This document shows, piece after piece, positions 7,362-13,722 of a DNA stretch of 18,614 nt; position 1 is the stretch's first letter, and every line of letters starts with the position of its first letter. Made by a program: the position numbers and the translations under genes. The notes beneath the pieces are model-generated. The model was not told where the DNA came from, ran no database searches, and saw only the letters and a program-made list of their open reading frames with translations. This DNA comes from JACOXB01 sp036517755. GTDB lineage: Bacteria > Patescibacteriota > Minisyncoccia > UBA6257 > Colwellbacteraceae. The DNA lies in NCBI GenBank assembly GCA_036517755.1, contig DATDUH010000020.1, positions 1 through 18,614 on the forward strand, written 5' to 3'.

Positions 7362-7742
7362 ATGCGAGATATCTTCGGGGCTTATGATATTCGCGGCCGC
7401 TATCCAGGAGAAATTGACGAGGTGATAACGGCCGAGATCGTCGCCGGGCTGGCCGAGAAAATTTTTAAAAAAGGGAAAATCGTAGTTGGCTTCGATGCCA
7501 GAAAAAGCTCGCCCGCTCTATATGAAGCGGCGCTCGGTGTCCTAGGCGGAAGAGCTTTACCGGCAGGTATGATCACAACGCCAATGCTCTATTTTTTAGT
7601 TAATAAACTGAAAACAAGTGGCGGGATAATGGTGACCGCCTCTCATAATCCCAAAGATTGGAATGGCCTGAAGGTTGTGGGCAAGAGAGGAGCCCCAATC
7701 AGCGGCGATGAAATCCAGCGCTTATTAAATATCAGAAAATGA
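7362..7742 (+). CDS. Phosphomannomutase/phosphoglucomutase, N-terminal part (split gene)
   Basis: Domain I of an alpha-D-phosphohexomutase, which interconverts hexose 1- and 6-phosphates for sugar nucleotide and envelope polysaccharide synthesis. The 126 residues start with IFGAYDIRGRYPGEI, the family N-terminus, and contain the phosphoserine loop MVTASHNPKDWNGLKVV (about residues 89-105). A full-length enzyme has about 440-460 residues; this frame stops with TGA at 7740-7742 just after RGAPISGDEIQRLLNIRK, at the domain I/II border. The remaining domains follow at once in the -1 frame with an ATGA overlap. One extra A in the AAAA run at 7735-7739 would fuse the two frames, so this is either a true two-subunit split coupled by ATGA or a single-base deletion (biological or assembly). 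The predicted promoter leaves no leader. Confidence 0.85.
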   Translation: MRDIFGAYDIRGRYPGEIDEVITAEIVAGLAEKIFKKGKIVVGFDARKSSPALYEAALGVLGGRALPAGMITTPMLYFLVNKLKTSGGIMVTASHNPKDWNGLKVVGKRGAPISGDEIQRLLNIRK

Positions 7743-8626
7743 ATTACGTAAATCTTTACGTAAATTTCTTAAAAAGGTTTTTTAACCTAAAGAGCCCAGT
7801 TAAAGTAGTTTTCGATTGCTCGAACGGCACCACCGGTCCCATCTTGCGGCAACTTATAAGTAACAACCAACAACTAACGACAGTTTTTATAAACGAAAAG
7901 CCTAATGGGAATTTTCCGGCCCATAGTCCTAATCCCTTGGCTCGGGGAGCCACTAAACAATTAAAAGATAGAGTAATTAAAGAAAAAGCCGATTTGGGGG
8001 TGCTCTTTGACGCTGACGGCGATCGGGTGGTTTTTATTGATAATCGAGGCAGGGAAGTGGAGCCGGTTTTAATTTTTTGTCTTTTAGCATCGCTTTTCAG
8101 GCCGCCCTATCTTGTCTCAACCTCAGCCGGAGCCACAGTCATTAATTGGCTGAAGCCGGGATTAAAAATCATTGAAACCGAATCTGGCCACTATGCTGTT
8201 AAAAAAATGATGTTACGCCATCGGGCCGAGTTCGCGATTGAACATTCGAGTCACTACTACTTCGAAAAGTTTTACCACGCTGATTCTGGGATTTTAGCAG
8301 CCATTTTTGTTTTAAATGAAGTCAGTCGCCTTAAGAAAGAAGGGAACTCGTTTGCCGACTGGCGAAAGATCCTGCCCGTCTATTACCGTTTACAGGAGAA
8401 GACTTTTAAAACTAGAGATAAAGATCAGACATTAACCCGAGCAGGGCGGTTTTATCAAGGTAGGGTAAAAATCTCGAAGCTTGATGATTTGAGCGTTACT
8501 GGAAAAGATTTCTGGCTGAACCTGCGAAAAGCCGAAACCGAACCTGGTTTACGATTAAACTTGGCCGCCAAAACCAAAGAAGCCCTAAGTAGAGAAAAGA
8601 AAAACCTAGAGCGCTTTCTCGATTGA
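7739..8626 (+). CDS. Phosphomannomutase/phosphoglucomutase, C-terminal part (split gene)
   Basis: Domains II-IV of the same phosphohexomutase. The 295 residues show VKVVFDCSNGTTGP (about 21-34), the Mg-binding loop LFDADGDRVVFID (about 88-100), the sugar-binding loop as FAIEHSSHYYF (usual form GGEHSGHYYF), and a domain IV phosphate loop NLRKAETEPGLRLNL (usual R.SnTEP). It has no phosphoserine of its own, so it can work only with the upstream polypeptide. Its first residues (NYVNLYVNF) come from a 12-bp tandem duplication, and the roughly 15-residue linker usually found between domains I and II appears shortened. A second oddity is a period-7 DNA repeat coding LISNNQQLTT at about residues 38-47. 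The start ATG overlaps the upstream stop by 4 nt. Confidence 0.85.
   Translation: MNYVNLYVNFLKRFFNLKSPVKVVFDCSNGTTGPILRQLISNNQQLTTVFINEKPNGNFPAHSPNPLARGATKQLKDRVIKEKADLGVLFDADGDRVVFIDNRGREVEPVLIFCLLASLFRPPYLVSTSAGATVINWLKPGLKIIETESGHYAVKKMMLRHRAEFAIEHSSHYYFEKFYHADSGILAAIFVLNEVSRLKKEGNSFADWRKILPVYYRLQEKTFKTRDKDQTLTRAGRFYQGRVKISKLDDLSVTGKDFWLNLRKAETEPGLRLNLAAKTKEALSREKKNLERFLD
7744..7767 (+). repeat. 12-bp tandem direct repeat with palindromic core at the mutase split
   Basis: TTACGTAAAT occurs at 7744-7753 and again at 7756-7765, period 12; the second 12-mer differs by one base. Each copy holds the palindrome TTACGTAA. It encodes YVNL-YVNF and begins 2 nt after the upstream stop codon. Confidence 0.8.
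7853..7880 (+). repeat. Four degenerate tandem 7-mers inside the mutase gene
   Basis: Units at 7853-7859, 7860-7866, 7867-7873 and 7874-7880 share the pattern NYWAYAA with the folD tract; the first unit (CTTATAA) is identical to the second folD unit. It encodes the low-complexity LISNNQQLTT stretch. Confidence 0.5.
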
Positions 8627-8636
8627 CCGAAGACTC

Positions 8637-8665
8637 TTGCGTCGCCTCGCTGCCGATTGTAAGAT
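8637..8665 (+). promoter_or_regulatory. Weak candidate promoter for the RNase H-fold gene
   Basis: TTGCGT (8637-8642), 17-nt spacer, TAAGAT (8660-8665). If real, transcription starts near 8672 and favours the ATG at 8675 over the GTG at 8666. Both boxes are poor matches. Confidence 0.25.
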
Positions 8666-8674
8666 GTGGAAAGT

Positions 8675-9157
8675 ATGGAAGAAACATTATTCAACAGTTC
8701 TTTCGGCCTCAAGATGTCGCCCGAGCAGGTGGCCGAGGAGCTAATTCGATTTATGAAGGCCGATCCGGAGCGAAGCTATAAGGTGACGATCGGCACTGAT
8801 TCAGAGCTTTATAACAAGACCGAAGCTGATTTTGTGACTGCAGTTGTTATTCACCGAGTGGGAAACGGCGGCCGCTATTTCTGGCGTCGGGTGGAATTGA
8901 AAAATTTCTATACCCTTCGGGACCGAATTTTGAAAGAAGTCATTGTTTCATTAGACACAGCCAAAATTGTTCTGAATCACCTGCGGGAGCTTCAGGCTCC
9001 GCCCTTTGATTTTGAAATTCATGTTGACGTGGGCGAAAACGGCGAATCGCGCAAGATGATTCAGGAGCTCGTTGGCATTATTCGAGCCCATGATTTTGAA
9101 GCCAAAACCAAACCCGAAAGTTACGCCGCCTCCTCGGTGGCGGATAGATACGCCTAA
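8675..9157 (+). CDS. RNase H-fold protein of the YkuK/DUF458 type
   Basis: Small protein resembling Bacillus subtilis YkuK, a predicted RNase H-like fold family with no established function. Support: a helical N-terminus with SPEQVAEELIRFMKADPERSYKV, then the first strand ending VTIGTDSE, whose Asp fits the first RNase H acidic position, then TAVVIHRVGNGGRYFWRRV, FEIHVDVGENGES with a second Asp, and a C-terminal SYAASSVADRY with a third Asp. That gives the acidic set expected for two-metal nuclease chemistry, though activity is inferred. The start is uncertain: the ATG at 8675 gives 160 residues, and an in-frame GTG at 8666 adds three. It stands between the mutase and the cysteine desulfurase, separated by 48 nt (39 nt to the GTG) and 20 nt. 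Confidence 0.75.
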   Translation: MEETLFNSSFGLKMSPEQVAEELIRFMKADPERSYKVTIGTDSELYNKTEADFVTAVVIHRVGNGGRYFWRRVELKNFYTLRDRILKEVIVSLDTAKIVLNHLRELQAPPFDFEIHVDVGENGESRKMIQELVGIIRAHDFEAKTKPESYAASSVADRYA

Positions 9158-9177
9158 ATTAATTTCATCGAATTAAA

Positions 9178-10368
9178 ATGACGGATCCTGGAACAAAAAG
9201 GATTTATTTGGATTATGCGGCCTCGACTCCGGTAGCGCCTGAAGTGCTTCTCGCAATGCAGCCCTATTTCAGCGATGAATTCGGCAATGCTGGTTCGATT
9301 CACTCTTTTGGCCAAAAAGCTCAGGCCGCCTTGGATCACTCGCGGGAAGTAGTTGCCCGCGAATTAGGGGCCAAGTTTAATGAGATTATTTTTACCGCCT
9401 CCGCTACTGAAGCCAATAATTTAATTCTTCGGGGAGCAGTCCGGCAATTTCTTCGGAATAAGTCTAGTGAGACGAAAGAGAAGTCGAGGATCATCGTCTC
9501 CAAGATTGAGCATGAGTCTGTGCTGGAGACAGCCCGCGACCTCGAGAAAGACGGCGTCGAGGTCGTCTATCTCTCGGTTAACAAAGAAGGTTTTATAGAC
9601 CCGGGGAAACTTGAGGAGAGCCTTAACGAGAGGACAATCATTGTTTCTCTGATTTATGCCTCAAACGAAATCGGCACCATCGAGCCAATCGCCGAAATAG
9701 GGAAGATCATCAAAGATTTTAGGGAACGATCCCAGTTTCGCTACCCATTATTTCACACTGATGCAGCTCAGGCCTTTCAATTTATTAAGATCGATACCAA
9801 TGACCTCGGCGTTGATGCCTTGACTATTTCGGCCCAGAAAATTTACGGGCCCAAAGGGGCGGCAGCCCTCTTCTTAAAAGAAGAGGCGCAAGGGCTAGTT
9901 TCGCCCCTTATAACCGGTGGACTGCAGGAGGCTCGATTCCGCTCCGGCACTGAGAATATCCCGGCCATTGTCGGCTTTGCCCGGGCGGTCGAGCTTATTG
10001 CCGAGAACCGGGAAGGCGAAGCCGAAAGGATTAGGGGGCTCCGAGATTATCTCTGGGACGAGTTGAAGAGAGTAAAACCTGAAATCGAGCTAAACGGCGC
10101 GAAAGAAGAGGGGCTGCCTAATAACTTAAATATTTACTTTCCTGGCGAAGACGGAGAGACGTTGCTTGTAAGGCTTGACGAGGCCGGTATTGCCGTTTCG
10201 ATTGGTTCAGCCTGTTCGGTCAAGGCTCTTCGGCCGTCTTATGTCATTCGAGCGCTTGGTCTCGAGGAGAATCGGGCGACCTCGAGTATTCGTTTTACTC
10301 TTGGTCGGCCAACAACTAAAGAAGATCTTGACCTTGTTATTTCGAGGATTAAACTAAAGCTGAAATAG
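9178..10368 (+). CDS. Cysteine desulfurase (NifS/IscS family)
   Basis: PLP enzyme that takes sulfur from cysteine for Fe-S clusters and thiolated tRNA. The 396 residues show YLDYAASTP (10-18), FGNAGSIHSFG (35-45), SATEANNL, the catalytic His in KIEHES (H112), HTDAAQAF, the PLP lysine in SAQKIYGPKG (K221), RSGTEN (255-260), and the sulfur-accepting Cys in SIGSACSVKALRPS (C346). The residue before the PLP lysine is Gln where most members have His. No iscU, sufU or mnmA homologue adjoins it, so the acceptor is unknown; many reduced genomes use the enzyme mainly for tRNA thiolation (inference). The stop TAG is immediately followed by the clpB ATG, so the two are co-transcribed. No Shine-Dalgarno is visible. 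Confidence 0.93.
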   Translation: MTDPGTKRIYLDYAASTPVAPEVLLAMQPYFSDEFGNAGSIHSFGQKAQAALDHSREVVARELGAKFNEIIFTASATEANNLILRGAVRQFLRNKSSETKEKSRIIVSKIEHESVLETARDLEKDGVEVVYLSVNKEGFIDPGKLEESLNERTIIVSLIYASNEIGTIEPIAEIGKIIKDFRERSQFRYPLFHTDAAQAFQFIKIDTNDLGVDALTISAQKIYGPKGAAALFLKEEAQGLVSPLITGGLQEARFRSGTENIPAIVGFARAVELIAENREGEAERIRGLRDYLWDELKRVKPEIELNGAKEEGLPNNLNIYFPGEDGETLLVRLDEAGIAVSIGSACSVKALRPSYVIRALGLEENRATSSIRFTLGRPTTKEDLDLVISRIKLKLK

Positions 10369-13002
10369 ATGGAGCAATTTAATCGTTTTACTATTAAAGC
10401 CCAAGAGGCGCTCCAGCGAGCCCAGGATCTGGCCGTGGCCGAAAATCACGGCGAATTTAAGGCACTTCACTTGCTTTCTTCGCTTCTCGTTGATGTCGGA
10501 TCCCTGGTGAGGCCGGCGATTGCCCAGGCTGGGGTTAGTCTTGAAGCCTTAAATCAAGCGGTTGATTCAGAGCTGAAAAAATTGCCCAAAGTCTTTTCGG
10601 CTACCTCGGTTGGCCAGCTTTATCTTTCAGCCGAAGTGATGAGGGTGATCGACCGGGCCGCGCGGGCGGCGGTGGCTAACAAAGACGAATTTGTCTCTTG
10701 CGAGCATCTGCTTTTAGGAATCTTGGCCGTCGAGTCGAGCGCGAAAACGGTGCTTGAAAAGTTCGGTTTAAGACGAGAATCAGTTCTGCGGAATTTAGCG
10801 AAGCTCAGGGGCAACACCCGAGTAACGGATGAGTCGCCGGAAAGTAAATTCCAGGCCTTAGAAAAATACGCTATTAATGTGACTGACCAGGCGAGGGCAG
10901 GCAAGCTTGATCCAGTGGTTGGCCGAGAGGAAGAATTGCGTCGGATCATCCAGATTTTATCGCGCCGTACCAAAAATAACCCGATTTTGATTGGCGAACC
11001 CGGGGTTGGCAAAACCGCGATTGTTGAAGGTTTAGCTCAACGGATTATCTCGGGCGAAGTACCAGATACTTTGAAAGACAAAGAAATCGTGATGCTCGAT
11101 TTAGGGGCTTTGATTGCCGGCACCAAATTCCGAGGTGAATTTGAAGATCGACTCAAAGCTTTTATTAAGGAGATTCAGAATTCGGTTGGCCGACTGGTTC
11201 TCTTTATTGATGAGATTCATATGATTGTGGGGGCCGGCGCGGCTGAAGGCGCAATTGATGCCTCTAATCTTCTGAAGCCGGCCCTCGCTCGCGGCGAACT
11301 TCACGCCATCGGCGCTACTACGTTGAAAGAATTCCAGCGTTACTTTGAAAAAGACCCGGCCCTGGAGCGTCGTTTCCAGCCGGTTTACGTTGAAGAGCCC
11401 GGGACTGAGTCAAGCATCTCTATTTTAAGAGGCTTAAAAGAAAAATATGAACTTCATCACGGTCTTCGGATTAGCGATGAAGCCTTAGTGGCGGCGGTTC
11501 AACTTTCCGCCCGTTATATTTCCGACCGTTTTTTGCCTGATAAGGCCGTTGACGTGATTGATGAGGCGGCGGCGGCTCGGAAACTTGAGAGCGAGAGCTT
11601 GCCAGTTGAGATTGATAAGCTCCGTCGGGAAATTACCGTTCTGGAAGTGGAAAAAACAGCCCTCACTAACCATAAAAATAAAACTTCGCTCGAACGGCTA
11701 AAGACGATTGAGAATAAATTGAAAGCCTTGACGAAGCAAAACGAGGAGCTTTCGGCGAGTTGGGAAGCGGAACGACGGCTTTTCGAGAAATTAAACACCC
11801 TCCGGGAGAAAATCGACGAGTTAAGACGGGAGCGGGAAATAGCCGAAAGAGAAGGGGATCTCGAGCGGGTGGCCCAGGTTGTCTACGGCGAATTGCCGGC
11901 GGCGGAGAAGGAATTCAAGGCTTTTGAACGAAAGCATTTCGCTAAAGTCGGCGTCGAATCGAGGAATCATTTCTTAAAAGAGGAGGTTGACCCCGAAGAT
12001 GTGGCCCGGGTTATTTCGCGTTGGACAGGTATTCCGGTTGAAAATATCCTCGAGTCCGAGGCTAAAAAGCTGGGGCGGATTGAAGATGTCCTGAGGCATA
12101 GGGTGGTTGGGCAAGGCGAGGCGATTCTCGCGGTCTCAAGCGCTCTTCGACGGGCCCGAGCGGGGCTCGCGCCAATTGACCGGCCCCTCGGTTCCTTCAT
12201 GTTTCTCGGCCCAACCGGGGTCGGAAAAACCGAGCTCGCCCGGACCTTGGCTGAGTTTATGTTTAATGATGAAAAAGCCCTTATCCGAATCGATATGTCC
12301 GAATATATGGAACGGCACGCCACTTCGCGACTCATTGGTTCGCCGCCGGGTTATGTCGGTTTTGAGGAAGGGGGGCAGTTGACCGAGATCGTGCGTCACC
12401 GTCCCTACAGCTTGATTCTTTTTGATGAGATCGAGAAAGCCCATCCCGAGGTCTTTAATATTTTGCTCCAGATTCTTGATAACGGTCGCTTAACTGACGG
12501 TAAAGGCAGAATGGTTAACTTCCGAAATACCATTATCATTATGACTTCCAATGTGGGCAGTGAGTTCACGCGCCAGATGTCGCGCTTGGGCTTCGCCGCC
12601 TCCTCCGAGGCCGAAGCTAAAGAAAAAGAGGAAGATTACCGGTCGAGAATCAAAGACGCCCTCCGGGATTATTTCCGCCCCGAATTTTTGAACCGGATAG
12701 ATGAGATAGTCATTTTTAACTCATTGAGTCAAAGGGCAATGGCGAAAATCGTCGATATTCAACTGGCTGATTTAGTAAAACGCTTGAAGGAGCGCGGCAT
12801 AACGCTTGCCGTCGATGAATCAGTAAAGCGATATGTAATCCAAAACGGCTTTGATCCCGAGTACGGTGCCCGTCCAATTAAACGATTGATAGAGCGGGCT
12901 ATCCTCGACAATTTAGCCTCGCGGTTAATTGAAGGAGAGATTAAAGATGGTAGCAAAGTCCGAATCAGTTTTAATAAATCAGAACTTAAGGTCAGCGCTT
13001 AA
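10369..13002 (+). CDS. clpB: ClpB-type AAA+ disaggregase with a ClpC-like LGF loop
   Basis: Hexameric AAA+ chaperone that pulls proteins out of aggregates. The 877 residues contain a Clp_N repeat domain (about 1-150), NBD1 with Walker A GEPGVGKT (209-216), pore loop TKFRGEFE and Walker B LVLFIDE, a long coiled-coil M-domain (about 400-535, with WEAERRLFEK and EGDLERVAQVVYGELP, diagnostic of ClpB), and NBD2 with Walker A GPTGVGKT (614-621), GYVGFEEGG, LILFDEIEKAHPEVFN and TSNVGSEF. Both pore loops have Phe where Tyr is usual. After TSNVG comes a roughly 30-residue segment with SRLGFAASSEAEAKEKEEDY before FRPEFLNRIDE; ClpB of E. coli or Thermus lacks it, while ClpC has the comparable ClpP-docking VGF loop there. 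It is therefore ClpB by M-domain, with a possible ClpP-binding loop. It starts directly after the desulfurase stop. Confidence 0.93.
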   Translation: MEQFNRFTIKAQEALQRAQDLAVAENHGEFKALHLLSSLLVDVGSLVRPAIAQAGVSLEALNQAVDSELKKLPKVFSATSVGQLYLSAEVMRVIDRAARAAVANKDEFVSCEHLLLGILAVESSAKTVLEKFGLRRESVLRNLAKLRGNTRVTDESPESKFQALEKYAINVTDQARAGKLDPVVGREEELRRIIQILSRRTKNNPILIGEPGVGKTAIVEGLAQRIISGEVPDTLKDKEIVMLDLGALIAGTKFRGEFEDRLKAFIKEIQNSVGRLVLFIDEIHMIVGAGAAEGAIDASNLLKPALARGELHAIGATTLKEFQRYFEKDPALERRFQPVYVEEPGTESSISILRGLKEKYELHHGLRISDEALVAAVQLSARYISDRFLPDKAVDVIDEAAAARKLESESLPVEIDKLRREITVLEVEKTALTNHKNKTSLERLKTIENKLKALTKQNEELSASWEAERRLFEKLNTLREKIDELRREREIAEREGDLERVAQVVYGELPAAEKEFKAFERKHFAKVGVESRNHFLKEEVDPEDVARVISRWTGIPVENILESEAKKLGRIEDVLRHRVVGQGEAILAVSSALRRARAGLAPIDRPLGSFMFLGPTGVGKTELARTLAEFMFNDEKALIRIDMSEYMERHATSRLIGSPPGYVGFEEGGQLTEIVRHRPYSLILFDEIEKAHPEVFNILLQILDNGRLTDGKGRMVNFRNTIIIMTSNVGSEFTRQMSRLGFAASSEAEAKEKEEDYRSRIKDALRDYFRPEFLNRIDEIVIFNSLSQRAMAKIVDIQLADLVKRLKERGITLAVDESVKRYVIQNGFDPEYGARPIKRLIERAILDNLASRLIEGEIKDGSKVRISFNKSELKVSA
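12932..12949 (+). promoter_or_regulatory. Shine-Dalgarno inside clpB that fixes the start of the membrane protein gene
   Basis: AAGGAG at 12932-12937 is 9 nt before the ATG at 12947. This favours that ATG over the in-frame TTG at 12929. It is one of the few clear ribosome-binding sites in the window. Confidence 0.7.
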
Positions 13003-13651
13003 GGCTGGGCTTCTTGCCCTTGCCTTTTTCTGGGTTCGGAGCTCCGATTTCAATTTCGGGGCCGTTATTTTATTCACCCTCTTCTTTATTCTTATTTATT
13101 TTCGGCCCATTTTTAACGCCGGTCGATTTTCTATTTCCGCTTTAACCACCTACTCCCTCGTATTCCTCACGCCTTATTGGCCGACCCTGGAAGCTTATTT
13201 GGCCCTCGCTTGGGGGTCGCTCATATTTGCTCTCCTTGGGGTCAAAAATTTAACTCTCTTGAAGCGCCAAGGCGGTTATGAGATTGTTCATTCCTCCCTC
13301 ATTCTCGGTTCGAGCGCCCTTTACTTTGCCGGTTCCATTCCCCAGATAATTCTATTTGTCTCTTTATTCTTCCTTTTTCGGGAATTTTATTTTAATGCTT
13401 CTAGCGCCTCTTTGCCGCGCCTCGTGCTTCTCGGCGCCATCTTGGCCATGCTTTTGGTTGAGGTCGCCTGGCTTTTAACCTTTACTCCCCTAAGCCCGCT
13501 TGTGGCCGCCGGTCTCGTTGCCCTCTCCGCCTTTTTACTGCACGACACTCTGGTTCACTACTTAAAAGAGACCATGTCCCGAGAGCTCATCTTAAGGAAT
13601 ATCACTATTTTTGTCTTAATGATCCTTGTCATCGTCGCCCTCCCAATTTAG
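12947..13651 (+). CDS. Unrecognised multi-pass membrane protein
   Basis: I do not recognise this family. It is a 234-residue, strongly hydrophobic protein with about seven or eight likely transmembrane segments, for example FGAVILFTLFFILIYF, AYLALAWGSLIFALLGV, IPQIILFVSLFFLF, LVLLGAILAMLLVEVAWLL, LVAAGLVALSAFLL and ITIFVLMILVIVALPI. There is no signal peptidase site, ATP-binding motif or obvious metal cluster; polar spots are RQGGYEIVHSS in the middle and HDTLVHYLKETMSRE before the last helix. The start overlaps the clpB end by 56 nt with a good Shine-Dalgarno, so it is made from the clpB mRNA, and it ends 71 nt before rny, which has its own promoter. Being sited between a proteostasis gene and a membrane-bound RNase suggests no specific job. 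Confidence 0.8.
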   Translation: MVAKSESVLINQNLRSALKAGLLALAFFWVRSSDFNFGAVILFTLFFILIYFRPIFNAGRFSISALTTYSLVFLTPYWPTLEAYLALAWGSLIFALLGVKNLTLLKRQGGYEIVHSSLILGSSALYFAGSIPQIILFVSLFFLFREFYFNASSASLPRLVLLGAILAMLLVEVAWLLTFTPLSPLVAAGLVALSAFLLHDTLVHYLKETMSRELILRNITIFVLMILVIVALPI

Positions 13652-13654
13652 CTT

Positions 13655-13683
13655 TTGACAAGAAAAATCGCCGGGGGTACCAT
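13655..13683 (+). promoter_or_regulatory. Sigma-70-type promoter of rny
   Basis: Perfect -35 TTGACA (13655-13660), 17-nt spacer, -10 TACCAT (13678-13683, 4/6). Predicted start near 13690 gives a leader of about 33 nt before the rny ATG, with no Shine-Dalgarno in it. Confidence 0.6.
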
Positions 13684-13722
13684 TGAGTCAAACGTCAATG
13701 AAAAAAGCTTTTACAAACTACT

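Noticed and set aside
7724..7745. Programmed -1 frameshift joining the two mutase ORFs
   Set aside because: The junction AGAAAATGA is not a good X-XXY-YYZ slippery heptamer, and no strong downstream stem was seen; coupling or a deleted base fits better.
9158..9177. TTAATT/AATTAA inverted repeat before the desulfurase gene as a terminator
   Set aside because: Only six A-T pairs and no T-run after it; it would not be stable.
10369..13002. Calling this gene ClpC because of the LGF loop
   Set aside because: The M-domain is the full ClpB coiled coil with its typical motifs, and the N-domain is ClpB-like; the loop is reported as an oddity instead.
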